From assembly GCF_008973465.1 (NCBI RefSeq), contig NZ_WBXN01000004.1, positions 4,194,501-4,258,500 of the forward strand: a stretch of 64,000 nucleotides of DNA, written 5' to 3'. Below are positions 10,448 through 18,759 of the stretch, in pieces. Each line of letters begins with the position of its first letter. The stretch's first letter is position 1. Origin of the DNA: Streptomyces sp. SS1-1. Lineage in GTDB: Bacteria > Actinomycetota > Actinomycetes > Streptomycetales > Streptomycetaceae. The notes under the pieces were generated by a model that had not been told where the DNA came from, made no database searches, and saw nothing but the letters and a program-made list of their open reading frames with translations. The translations under genes were made by a program, and so were the position numbers.

Positions 10448-11809
10448 CTATACGGTCCGCCACGGCAGCTCCGCCGTGATGCGGGTCGGCCCGCCCTTCG
10501 GCGAGTCGACGACGAGGATGCCGTCGACCGCGTCCAGCCGCTCCGCGAGCCCCGCGAGGCCCGAGCCGGCCGACACGTCGGCGCCGCCCACCCCGTTGTC
10601 CGCGACCTGCAGCATCAGCCGGTTCTCCACCCGCCACACGTCCACCGACGCCCAGGTGGCCCGCGCGTGCTTGCTGATGTTCTGCAGCAGCTCGGAGACC
10701 GTGAAGTACGCGATGCCCTCGATCGCCGGCACCGGACGCCCCTCCAGATCGACCTGGACCTCCACCGGCACCGTGCACCGCGAGGCCACCGCCGACAGGG
10801 CCGCGTCCAGCCCGCGGTCGGTCAGGACCGCCGGGTGGATGCCGCGGGCCAGGTCGCGCAGCTCCTGCAGGGCCGTCTTCACCTCGCCGTGCGCCTCGTC
10901 GACCATCTTCGCCGCGGCCCGCGGGTCCTCCGCCAGCTTCTCCTTCGCCAGCCCCAGGTCCATCGCCAGCGCCACCAGACGGGCCTGCGCCCCGTCGTGC
11001 AGGTCCCGCTCGATGCGCCGCAGGTCGGCGGCGGCCGTGTCCACGACGGTCCCGCGGTCCGACTCCAGCTCCACCACACGCGTGGCCAGCCGCGACGGCC
11101 CGAGCAGACCGTGCACCATCACCCGGTCGACCGTCGTCAGCGCCCGCACGATCCACGGAGTCGCCAGCGTGAAGACGAGCCCGACCAGCGCGGTGACCGT
11201 GATCTCGAACGGGTTGTCGAGGTAGATGTTGTGCGTCTCGTCGCCGAACAGCTGCAGACCGTCCTGCCCCGCCCAGACCGGGAAGACCCAGAACCACAGC
11301 GGATACGTCAGCAGCGCCCACCCGTACGTCCAGAAGCTCACCGCGACGGCGAAGGAGAACACCGCCCACGGGAAGTTGACCACCGCGTACAGCAGCGCCC
11401 GCCAGGACGTGCCGCTCTTCAGTACGGCGCCGATCCACGCCATGAAACCGCCCCGCCGGGTCCGCAGCGGCTCCGGGTCGCCCACGTCCAGGTGGAGCAG
11501 CGCCCGCGCGCGGGTCCGCTCCAGCACGCCGAAGCCCCGGCAGCCGGCGAGAGCCGCTGCCAGCACCGGCACACCCAGGAACGTCACCAGCAGGCCCGCG
11601 CCCAGCGACACCATCGTGACGGCGTACACGAACAGCATGATGCTGATCGGCAGCCCCAGCAGGACGTAACCGAACTCCCGCCAGGTGCGCGCCTCGAACG
11701 GCGCGCGCAGCACGGCCGGCACCCGGTGCCGCCGCTCGGCGTGCTCGGGAAGCCCGTGCTCGGGGTAACCGAGCCCGTGCCCGTAGCCCTGTCCGTACTC
11801 CGTGGCCAT
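10448..11809 (-). CDS. histidine kinase (NarX/DesK-type HisKA_3), paralogue 1
   Basis: A 453-residue membrane histidine kinase. The N-terminal 45 residues are Gly/Tyr/His-rich, followed by a sensor region with about four to six hydrophobic helices (residues 65-290) of the putative-sensor type common in Streptomyces. The dimerisation/phosphorylation motif is RRIERDLHDGAQARLV, with the His in DLHDG. The ATPase domain has SELLQNISKHARA (N box) and VADNGVGG (G1), ending LPWRTV. ATG 11809 was chosen at MATEYGQ; the longer frame has a non-conserved extension. It is 124 bp downstream of a close paralogue and upstream of the response regulator. Confidence 0.9.
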   Translation of the reverse strand: MATEYGQGYGHGLGYPEHGLPEHAERRHRVPAVLRAPFEARTWREFGYVLLGLPISIMLFVYAVTMVSLGAGLLVTFLGVPVLAAALAGCRGFGVLERTRARALLHLDVGDPEPLRTRRGGFMAWIGAVLKSGTSWRALLYAVVNFPWAVFSFAVAVSFWTYGWALLTYPLWFWVFPVWAGQDGLQLFGDETHNIYLDNPFEITVTALVGLVFTLATPWIVRALTTVDRVMVHGLLGPSRLATRVVELESDRGTVVDTAAADLRRIERDLHDGAQARLVALAMDLGLAKEKLAEDPRAAAKMVDEAHGEVKTALQELRDLARGIHPAVLTDRGLDAALSAVASRCTVPVEVQVDLEGRPVPAIEGIAYFTVSELLQNISKHARATWASVDVWRVENRLMLQVADNGVGGADVSAGSGLAGLAERLDAVDGILVVDSPKGGPTRITAELPWRTV

Positions 11810-11933
11810 CGGCGTCGTCCGTTCTCCTCGTCCCGTCAGCCCCGTCCGGGGCTGTGCCGTCGTACCTCCACCCTCCTCGACCGCGGGTCCGCGGACCATG
11901 GAGACCGTCGGCGTCTTGAACGGGGGGTTTTCC

Positions 11934-13142
11934 CTACCCCTGGGCGGCGGCACGCGGTCGCCACGGCAGCTCGGCCGTCACCGTCGTCGGGCCGCCGTCC
12001 GGCGAGTCGACGACGAACAGCCCGTCCACGGCACCCAGCCGGTCCGCGAGCCCGCGCATACCCGTGCCGCCGTCCAGGCGCGCGCCTCCGCGCCCGTCGT
12101 CCCGCACCTGGATGAGCAGCCGGTCGTCCCGGCGCCACACGTCCACCGACGCCGACGCCGCCGCGCTGTGCTTGCTGACGTTCTGCAGCAGCTCGGAGAC
12201 GGTGAAGTAGGCGATGCCCTCGATGGCCTCCGCCGGTCTGGCCGGCAGGTCCACGGTCACCTTCACCGGCACCGTGCACCGCGAGGCGACCGAGGACAGG
12301 GCGGCGTCCAGCCCCCGGTCGGTCAGTACGGCCGGGTGGATGCCGCGCGCCAGATCGCGCAGCTCCTGCAGGGCGAGCTTCACCTCGCCGTGCGCCTCCG
12401 CGACCATCTCCGCCGCCGCGTCCGGGTCCTCCAGCAGCTTCTCCTTGGCCAGGCCCAGCCCCATGGCCAGGTTGACCAGACGGGCCTGCGCCCCGTCGTG
12501 CAGGTCGCGTTCGATACGGCGCAGATCGGCGGCCGCCGTGTCGACGACGACCCCGCGGTCCGACTCCAGCTCGGCGATACGGCGCTCCAGCTCGTCGGAC
12601 GGCGACAGCAGACCGCGCACCATCGCCCGGTCCACGTTCGACAGACCGCGCGCGATGAACGGCAGCACCGGCCACAGCACGAACAACGACGTCAGGGTGA
12701 CGACGAAGGTGAGGATGCCCCAGGGCAGCCGGATGAAGTCGTACAGGGCAGTCCGCCAGCCCACCGGGTCTTTCAACGCCAGCCACAACTGCGGAAAGAA
12801 ACCGTCTCGCCCGCCACGCAACGGCAGCCGGCTCGGCTCGTCCACCCGCACCCCGAGCAGCGCACGCGCGCGTGCCCGCTCCAGCCTGCCCAACTGCCGC
12901 GCCCCCATCAGCCCGGCCGCGAGCAGCGGGAACCCGATCACCGTCAACGTCAGGGCGGCACCGGTCACCAGCACCGTCATCACATAGACGAAGCCCAGCA
13001 GCGACAGCGGGAAGTTCGCCAGCAGGTGGGCGATCTCCTTCCAGGTGTGCCGGTCGTAGGCGAAACGGGCGGGCGGCAGCGGCGGCTGCGTGGTCCCGGA
13101 GGGCACGGAGGCGCCGGGGGAGGGGCTGGGGCGTTCGGTCAT
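11934..13142 (-). CDS. histidine kinase (NarX/DesK-type HisKA_3), paralogue 2
   Basis: A 402-residue membrane histidine kinase with the same layout as its neighbour: a short proline-rich N-terminus, a hydrophobic sensor region with several membrane helices, RRIERDLHDGAQARLV (phosphoacceptor His) and an ATPase domain with SELLQNVSKHSAA and VRDDGRGG. The catalytic halves of the two kinases are nearly identical over long stretches (for example ALQELRDLARGIHPAVLTDR), showing a tandem duplication, whereas the N-termini differ. It starts at ATG 13142, divergent from the nuo operon across a 343-bp region. It may sense a redox or membrane signal linked to the locus (inference). Confidence 0.9.
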   Translation of the reverse strand: MTERPSPSPGASVPSGTTQPPLPPARFAYDRHTWKEIAHLLANFPLSLLGFVYVMTVLVTGAALTLTVIGFPLLAAGLMGARQLGRLERARARALLGVRVDEPSRLPLRGGRDGFFPQLWLALKDPVGWRTALYDFIRLPWGILTFVVTLTSLFVLWPVLPFIARGLSNVDRAMVRGLLSPSDELERRIAELESDRGVVVDTAAADLRRIERDLHDGAQARLVNLAMGLGLAKEKLLEDPDAAAEMVAEAHGEVKLALQELRDLARGIHPAVLTDRGLDAALSSVASRCTVPVKVTVDLPARPAEAIEGIAYFTVSELLQNVSKHSAAASASVDVWRRDDRLLIQVRDDGRGGARLDGGTGMRGLADRLGAVDGLFVVDSPDGGPTTVTAELPWRPRAAAQG

Positions 13143-13310
13143 ACGGGTCAGCGTGCCGCGCCCGCAGCCGTCGCGCCATGGAGTGGACCGCCTGCGTGCC
13201 CTGGGGAAAACCCCACCTCCGGGCGCGAACAAGGGCCTGGCACAAGCGCGGTGGCGCCCCGCGAGACAGGTTCGCCGCGTCCCACGGGTAACCCGAGGCG
13301 TGACGGGCTG

Positions 13311-13339
13311 CTTACGGTGTCTTTAGCAGGGCCTAGACT
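13311..13339 (+). promoter_or_regulatory. putative nuo-operon promoter
   Basis: CTTACG at 13311-13316 and TAGACT at 13334-13339 are separated by 17 bp, a fair sigma-HrdB-type match. This lies in the 343-bp divergent region (13143-13485) upstream of nuoA and would give a leader of about 140 nt. No other gene is seen in this gap. Confidence 0.5.
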
Positions 13340-13485
13340 CCCGTGCGTACAGATCGTCGAACAGCGTCGGCAGCGGGGCTCACGGCACTGTTCACGAGAT
13401 CACGGTCGCAGGACACCGGCCCGGACGGGCCGGACGAGCCCGGTCCTGGGACATCGGTCACGAGGTCAGGGAGCGAGGGGCGGAC

Positions 13486-13908
13486 GTGTCGGAACAGACC
13501 GTCGTCGTCGCGGCGGATGCGTATGACGTCGTCGTCTCGGCGGACTACTTCCAGTCCTACTCGGTCGTCGGACTGCTGGCCGTCGTCGGCGTGCTGTTCG
13601 TCGCCGTCGCCTTCGGCGCGGGCCGCCTGCTGCGTCCCGTGGTCCCCACGCCCGAGAAACTGCTCACGTACGAGTGCGGCGTCGACCCCGTCGGCGAGGG
13701 CTGGGCCCACACCCAGGTCCGCTACTACGTGTACGCGTTCCTCTACGTGATCTTCGCGATCGACTCGATCTTCCTCTTCCCCTGGGCGACGGTCTTCGCC
13801 GCCCCGGGCTACGGCGCCACCACGCTCGTCGAGATGTTCGTCTTCCTGGGGTTCCTGGCCGTGGGCCTGCTCTACGCATACAAGAAGGGCGTCCTGGCAT
13901 GGACGTGA
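13486..13908 (+). CDS. nuoA: NADH-quinone oxidoreductase-like subunit A
   Basis: A 140-residue membrane subunit of a complex I-like enzyme, with three hydrophobic helices. The conserved loop between helices 1 and 2 reads KLLTYECGVDPVGEGW, close to the family's YECG motif, and helix 2 starts VRYYVYAFLYVIF. NuoA helps form the entrance to the quinone chamber. The GTG start has GAGGGGCGGAC in front. It is the first gene of a ten-gene operon, and the next start overlaps its 3' end by 10 bp. The N-terminal 20 residues are somewhat longer than usual. Confidence 0.93.
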   Translation: MSEQTVVVAADAYDVVVSADYFQSYSVVGLLAVVGVLFVAVAFGAGRLLRPVVPTPEKLLTYECGVDPVGEGWAHTQVRYYVYAFLYVIFAIDSIFLFPWATVFAAPGYGATTLVEMFVFLGFLAVGLLYAYKKGVLAWT

Positions 13909-14597
13909 CGCCAGACACCACCAACGAGCAGCCGGTACTGCTGCCGGAGCCGAAGCGGCTGGGCGCCCTTGCCCGGCTCGCCCCGGAGCCGATGAAGGTG
14001 ATCCTCAACTGGGGCCGCCGCTACTCGCTCTGGGTCTTCAACTTCGGTCTCGCCTGTTGCGCCATCGAGTTCATCGCCGCGTCGATGGCCCGCCACGACT
14101 TCATCCGGCTCGGCGTGATCCCGTTCGCCCCCGGCCCCCGGCAGGCCGACCTGATGGTCGTCTCCGGCACGGTGACCGACAAGATGGCACCGGCCGTGAA
14201 GCGCCTGTACGAGCAGATGCCCGAGCCGAAGTACGTCATCTCCTTCGGCGCCTGCTCGAACTGCGGCGGCCCCTACTGGGACTCCTACTCCGTCACCAAG
14301 GGCGTCGACCAGATCATCCCGGTCGACGTCTACGTCCCCGGCTGCCCGCCGCGCCCCGAGGCGCTCCTCCAGGGCATCCTCAAGCTCCAGGAGAAGATCG
14401 CTCAGGAGTCGCTCGGCGACCGCTACGCGACCCACCGCCCGTCCACGACTGCCCTCCAGAGCGGCTTGGTACGGGGGCCGGAGACACCGGGCACCCCGGA
14501 CACCCGGTCGGCCGACGGCGGCACCGGCACCGGCACCGGCACCGGCACCGACGCCGACGCCGACGCCGGCCCCGACGCCGGGGAGGCCGGTCGATGA
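13899..14597 (+). CDS. nuoB: NADH-quinone oxidoreductase-like subunit B
   Basis: A 232-residue subunit that carries the terminal 4Fe-4S cluster (N2). The ligands are visible in FGLACCAIEF, GACSNCGGPYWDSY and VPGCPPRPEALL. The conserved core ends near residue 185. The C-terminal 45 residues are low complexity: a hexanucleotide repeat at 14520-14549 encodes alternating Gly-Thr, followed by Asp-Ala repeats. Such a tail is absent from standard NuoB. Stop and start overlap with nuoC as ATGA. The ATG at 13899 lies within the end of nuoA. Confidence 0.95.
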   Translation: MDVTPDTTNEQPVLLPEPKRLGALARLAPEPMKVILNWGRRYSLWVFNFGLACCAIEFIAASMARHDFIRLGVIPFAPGPRQADLMVVSGTVTDKMAPAVKRLYEQMPEPKYVISFGACSNCGGPYWDSYSVTKGVDQIIPVDVYVPGCPPRPEALLQGILKLQEKIAQESLGDRYATHRPSTTALQSGLVRGPETPGTPDTRSADGGTGTGTGTGTDADADAGPDAGEAGR

Positions 14598-15991
14598 CGA
14601 CGGTCGGCTGGCTGCCCACCCCGGTCGAGGAACTGTTCGGCCCGGACGCCACGGCCGAGGAGTCCTACGACGTCCTCACGGTCGACGTGCCCCCGGCCGC
14701 CTGGATCACCGCCCTGGAGACCGCCCGCGACTCCCTCGGCTGCACCTACTTCGACTGGCTCAGCGCCGTCGACGAACCCGGCACCGGCTTCCGCGTCGCC
14801 GCCCACGTGGCCGCCCTCGCGCCGGTACGCCGTCTCCTCGTCCGCACCACCGTCCCGCACGACGCGCCCGCCCTCCCCTCCGCCGTCGGCGTCTACGCGG
14901 GAGCGGCCTGGCACGAACGCGAGACCCACGAGATGTTCGGCGTGGAGTTCACCGACCACCCCGGCCTCGACCACCTCCTCCTCCCGGAGAACTTCGAGGG
15001 CCACCCCCTCCGCAAGGACTTCGTCCTGGCCGCCCGCGTCGCCAAGGCGTGGCCGGGCGCCAAGGAACCCGGCGAGTCCGAGCACGGCGGCCCCAAGCGC
15101 CGCCAGATGCTCCCGCCCGGCGTGCCCGACCCCAACGAGTGGGGCCCGCTGAAGGGCCAACTCCCGCCCGCCCCGTCCCGCCCGGCCCGCGCCGCGGGAC
15201 GCACCGCCGCGGGACGCACCACCGGCGAACGCCCCGTACGCCGCACCCGCTCCGCCGCCGAAGGCTCCGCGACCCAGGCAGGCGAGGCGCCGTCCGCGGC
15301 ACCAGGCACTGCGGCCAGCACCGCGGCGGGCACTGCGTCGGAGGGCACTCCCGCCGCGGGCACCCGCCCCCGCCGCACCCGTACGGCGGCCCAGGGCTCC
15401 GCCAGCCAGACCACCCCGGCGCCGGAGACCGGGACCCCGGCCGACCCCGGCACCGCCGCGCCCCCGGCCCGCCGGTCCCGCAGCGCGAGCGAGGGCTCGG
15501 CGTCCCAGCGCACCCCGGTCGCCCCCCGCCGCTCCCGCAGTGCCTCTGAGGGCTCGGCCAGCCAGCGCCCGGCACCGGAAGCCCAAGCCCCCGCGACTCC
15601 GGCTCCAGCCCCAGCCCCGGCCCCGGAGGACGGACCGGCTGCCGCTGCCCCCCGGACCCCGCGCAGCCCGGACGCCCCTTGGCACCACGCCCGCCCGGCC
15701 TTCGAGGAACCGTCCCCCGACGCCGCCGAGAAGCACGCCGGATCACAGCCCGAACGCGAGGGCGACCGGGAGAGCCACGGCGACCAGGAGAGCCAGGACA
15801 ACCGGGACGGCGAGACCGACCGGGACGGGCAGGTCAGCCGGGACGGCCAGGCCAACCGGGACGGCCAGACCGGCCAGGACAGCCAGGGCAACCGTGACGG
15901 CGAGACCGACCAGGACGGCCAGACCGACCAGGACGACCAGCGCACCCCCCGCCCCGACGAAGGCACCGACCCCGCAGGAGGCCCGCGGTGA
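14594..15991 (+). CDS. nuoC: NuoC-like subunit with a 300-residue repetitive tail
   Basis: A 465-residue protein. Residues 1-160 match NuoC, the 30-kDa subunit that scaffolds the quinone-side arm: CTYFDWLSAVDEPGTGF, AAWHERETHEMFGVEF and LLLPENFEGHPLRKDF. The remaining 300 residues are disordered. Four units of about 13-15 residues like RRSRSASEGSASQR lie at about residues 214-325, then comes a Pro/Ala stretch, then a hydrophilic repeat of NRDGQT/DQDGQT type at about residues 395-450. Standard NuoC ends near residue 200, and no NuoD is fused or encoded next to it. Overlap with nuoB (ATGA) and nuoH (GTGA) shows coupled translation. Confidence 0.9.
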   Translation: MTTVGWLPTPVEELFGPDATAEESYDVLTVDVPPAAWITALETARDSLGCTYFDWLSAVDEPGTGFRVAAHVAALAPVRRLLVRTTVPHDAPALPSAVGVYAGAAWHERETHEMFGVEFTDHPGLDHLLLPENFEGHPLRKDFVLAARVAKAWPGAKEPGESEHGGPKRRQMLPPGVPDPNEWGPLKGQLPPAPSRPARAAGRTAAGRTTGERPVRRTRSAAEGSATQAGEAPSAAPGTAASTAAGTASEGTPAAGTRPRRTRTAAQGSASQTTPAPETGTPADPGTAAPPARRSRSASEGSASQRTPVAPRRSRSASEGSASQRPAPEAQAPATPAPAPAPAPEDGPAAAAPRTPRSPDAPWHHARPAFEEPSPDAAEKHAGSQPEREGDRESHGDQESQDNRDGETDRDGQVSRDGQANRDGQTGQDSQGNRDGETDQDGQTDQDDQRTPRPDEGTDPAGGPR

Positions 15992-16956
15992 ACGACGCTC
16001 TCGACGTCACCCTGCGACTCCTGATCGTCTTCGTCGTCTTCCTCACCTTCCCGCTGCTCGTCGGCCAGACCGAGCACAAGGTGATGGCTCATATGCAGGG
16101 CCGCCTCGGCCCCATGTACGCCGGCGGCTTCCACGGCTGGGCCCAGCTCGTCGCCGACGGCGTGAAGTTCGCGCAGAAGGAGGACGTGGTCCCGGCCGGC
16201 GCCGACCGCCGCATCTTCCAGCTCGCTCCCGCGGTGGCCCTCCTTCCCTATCTGCTCGTCCTTCTGGCCATCCCCATCGGCCCGGGCGAGGGCGCGGTCG
16301 GCGAGGTCGTCGACGCGGGGATCTTCTTCGTCCTGGCGGTCATGGGCGTGGGCGTCCTCGGCTCGCTCATGGCCGGTTGGGCCTCCGCCAACAAGTTCTC
16401 CCTCCTCGGCGGTCTGCGGACAGCCGCCCAGCTCCTGGCCTATGAACTCCCGATGCTGCTGACCGCCGCCTCCGTCGCGATGGCGGCCGGCACGGTCTCC
16501 CTCGTCGGCATCCTCGACGCGTTCGAGTGGTGGTGGCTGCCCTGGCAGATCGTCGGCGCGATCGTCTTCTTCGTCGCCGGTCTCGCCGAACTCCAGCGCC
16601 CGCCCTTCGACATGCCCGTCGCCGACTCGGAGATCATCTTCGGCGCCTACACCGAGTACACCGGTCTGCGTTTCGCTCTCTTCCTCCTCGCCGAGTACGC
16701 CGGGATCGTCGTCCTGTGCGGGCTGACCACCGTCCTGTTCCTGGGCGGTTGGCACGGCCCCTGGGGTGCCGACGGTCTCGGCTGGGTCTGGACCCTGCTG
16801 AAGACGGCCGTCCTCGCGTTCATCGTGATCTGGCTGCGCGTCACCTACCCCCGACTGCGCGAGGACCAGTTGCAGAAGCTCTCCTGGACCCTCCTCGTCC
16901 CCCTCTCCCTCGCCCAGATCGCCCTCACCGGCATCGTCAAGGTGGTGATCCAGTAA
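15988..16956 (+). CDS. nuoH: NADH-quinone oxidoreductase-like subunit H
   Basis: A 322-residue membrane subunit with about eight helices, linking the peripheral arm and quinone chamber to the proton-pumping subunits. The family signatures are present but modified: GRLGPMYAG replaces the usual RxGPN, and AELQRPPFDMPVADSEIIFG corresponds to RAPFDLPEAESELV, with an Asp where Glu is common. FSLLGGLRTAAQLLAYELP is well conserved. The GTG start overlaps the nuoC stop. The changes are consistent with a divergent second copy of complex I rather than the canonical respiratory enzyme. Confidence 0.94.
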   Translation: MNDALDVTLRLLIVFVVFLTFPLLVGQTEHKVMAHMQGRLGPMYAGGFHGWAQLVADGVKFAQKEDVVPAGADRRIFQLAPAVALLPYLLVLLAIPIGPGEGAVGEVVDAGIFFVLAVMGVGVLGSLMAGWASANKFSLLGGLRTAAQLLAYELPMLLTAASVAMAAGTVSLVGILDAFEWWWLPWQIVGAIVFFVAGLAELQRPPFDMPVADSEIIFGAYTEYTGLRFALFLLAEYAGIVVLCGLTTVLFLGGWHGPWGADGLGWVWTLLKTAVLAFIVIWLRVTYPRLREDQLQKLSWTLLVPLSLAQIALTGIVKVVIQ

Positions 16957-16958
16957 CC

Positions 16959-17534
16959 ATGGCCCCCATCCCCGGCAGTGGCCTGGCCAAGGGCCTGGCC
17001 GTCACCCTCCGCACGATGACGAGGAAGTCCGTCACCGCGCAGTACCCGGACACCCAGCCGGCCCTGCCGCCCCGCAGCCGGGGCGTGATCGGCCTGTTCG
17101 AGGAGAACTGCACGGTCTGCATGCTGTGCGCCCGTGAGTGCCCGGACTGGTGCATCTACATCGACTCCCACAAGGAGACGGTCCCGCCGGCGGCTCCCGG
17201 TGGCCGTGAGCGCAGCCGCAATGTCCTGGACCGCTTCGCCATCGACTTCTCGCTGTGCATGTACTGCGGTATCTGCATCGAGGTCTGTCCTTTCGACGCC
17301 CTGTTCTGGTCTCCGGAGTTCGAGTACGCGGAGACCGACATCCGTGACCTCACCCACGAGCGCGACAAGCTGCGCGAGTGGATGTGGACCGTCCCCGCCC
17401 CGCCCGCCCTGGACCCCGGCGCGGAGGAGCCCAAGGAGATCGCCGCCGCCCGCAAGACCGCCGAGAAGCTGGCGGCCGCTCAGGCGGAACCTCGGACGGA
17501 GTCGGGCACCGACGCGCAGGAGGGTCAGTCGTGA
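16959..17534 (+). CDS. nuoI: NADH-quinone oxidoreductase-like subunit I (2x 4Fe-4S)
   Basis: A 191-residue ferredoxin-like subunit carrying two 4Fe-4S clusters, passing electrons to NuoB. The cluster motifs are CTVCMLCARECP (about residue 50) and CMYCGICIEVCP (about residue 100). The C-terminal 40 residues are Glu/Ala-rich and variable. It starts at an ATG two bases after the nuoH stop and overlaps nuoJ. In complexes without NuoEFG, NuoI is the likely entry point for electrons from ferredoxin, which matters because korAB is nearby (inference). Confidence 0.95.
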   Translation: MAPIPGSGLAKGLAVTLRTMTRKSVTAQYPDTQPALPPRSRGVIGLFEENCTVCMLCARECPDWCIYIDSHKETVPPAAPGGRERSRNVLDRFAIDFSLCMYCGICIEVCPFDALFWSPEFEYAETDIRDLTHERDKLREWMWTVPAPPALDPGAEEPKEIAAARKTAEKLAAAQAEPRTESGTDAQEGQS

Positions 17535-18379
17535 GCCTCGCCGCGGTGGCTGTCACCGCCCACGCCGTCGCCACCCAGGCCGTGACCACTCACGCCCTGG
17601 CGGCTCACGCGGCCCCGGCGCAGGGCTCGCACGGCTTTCTCTCGCCGACGGGCGTCGAGATCACGTTCCTGCTCGTCGGTCTGGTCACCTTCGGCGCCGC
17701 CCTCGTCACCGTCACCACCCGGCAGCTGGTGCACGCCGCCTTGTGGCTGGTGGTGGCGCTCGGCGGACTCGCCGTCGAATACCTCCTGCTGACGGCCGAG
17801 TTCATCGCCTGGGTGCAGGTCCTCATCTATGTGGGATCCGTCGTCGTCCTCCTTCTGTTCGGTCTGATGCTGACCCGCGCTCCCATCGGCCGCTCCCCGG
17901 ACGCCGACTCCGGGAACCGCTGGGCCGCCCTGGCCGTGGCCGCCGTCGCCGCGGTCACGCTCGTCTGGGTGGTCGTCGACGCCTTCCGCACCACCTGGAT
18001 CGACCTGGACGGCCCCGCCGCCGGCTCCACCCAGGCCACCGGCGAGAGCCTCTTCCAGAACTGGGTCCTCCCCTTCGAGGGCCTGTCCGTCCTCCTCCTC
18101 GCCGCGCTGGTCGGGGCGATCGTCCTGTCCCGCAAAGCGAAGGCCGAGCCGGGCTCTCCCTCTGTGAACTCCCGAGCCGCGACCAGGAGTTCCCCTTCCG
18201 TTCCGGATTCCCGTAATCGCCCGATCGGGCGAAATGGGGCTTTCGGGGGAACCAAGCCCGGCACGCCCGAAGCAACTGACGCCGGGACGACCGGAGGAAC
18301 CGAGTCCGGGGCGCCCGAGGGAAGCAAGTCCCGGGCGCCCGAGGAATTCACGCCGGCCGAGCAGGAAGGCGCCCGCTGA
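17531..18379 (+). CDS. nuoJ: NADH-quinone oxidoreductase-like subunit J with extended tail
   Basis: A 282-residue membrane subunit with five hydrophobic helices. The conserved core spans EITFLLVGLVTFGAALVTVT to VQVLIYVGSVVVLLLFGLML, the latter holding the helix that adopts a pi-bulge in complex I. An Ala/His-rich N-terminus of about 30 residues and a C-terminal tail of about 80 Gly/Thr/Ser/Pro residues are unusual. The GTG start overlaps the nuoI stop (GTGA), and its own stop overlaps the nuoK ATG by one base. Confidence 0.92.
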   Translation: MSLAAVAVTAHAVATQAVTTHALAAHAAPAQGSHGFLSPTGVEITFLLVGLVTFGAALVTVTTRQLVHAALWLVVALGGLAVEYLLLTAEFIAWVQVLIYVGSVVVLLLFGLMLTRAPIGRSPDADSGNRWAALAVAAVAAVTLVWVVVDAFRTTWIDLDGPAAGSTQATGESLFQNWVLPFEGLSVLLLAALVGAIVLSRKAKAEPGSPSVNSRAATRSSPSVPDSRNRPIGRNGAFGGTKPGTPEATDAGTTGGTESGAPEGSKSRAPEEFTPAEQEGAR

Positions 18380-18759
18380 TGCATCTCGCCTACCCCGCCG
18401 TGCTGTCCGCCCTGCTGTTCTGCACCGGCCTCTACGGCGTCCTCGCCCGCCGCAACGCGATCCTGGTCCTGATGTCGGTCGAGCTGATGCTCAACGCCGT
18501 CAACCTCAACCTGGTCGCCTTCGACGTCTGGCTCAGCCGGGCCGCCGCGGACACCCTGCACTCCGGTCAGGCCCTGACCCTCTTCACGATCACCATCGCC
18601 GCCGCCGAGATCGGTATCGGCCTGGCGATCGTGCTCGCCGTCCACCGCAACCGCGGCACCTCGGACATCGACCGGCTCCGCGACACCGCCGAGGGCCACG
18701 ATCCCGATCACGACAGCCCCGCCGCCGGGCAGGCCGAGAAGGCTGAGGCCACCGCGTGA
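18379..18759 (+). CDS. nuoK: NADH-quinone oxidoreductase-like subunit K
   Basis: A 126-residue membrane subunit with three helices, related to MrpC. The conserved segments are NAILVLMSVELMLNAVNLNL, which contains the buried glutamate needed for proton transfer, and FTITIAAAEIGIGLAIVLAV with the second glutamate. The C-terminal 25 residues are charged and variable. It is translationally coupled with nuoJ (TGATG) and nuoL (GTGA). Confidence 0.95.
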   Translation: MHLAYPAVLSALLFCTGLYGVLARRNAILVLMSVELMLNAVNLNLVAFDVWLSRAAADTLHSGQALTLFTITIAAAEIGIGLAIVLAVHRNRGTSDIDRLRDTAEGHDPDHDSPAAGQAEKAEATA

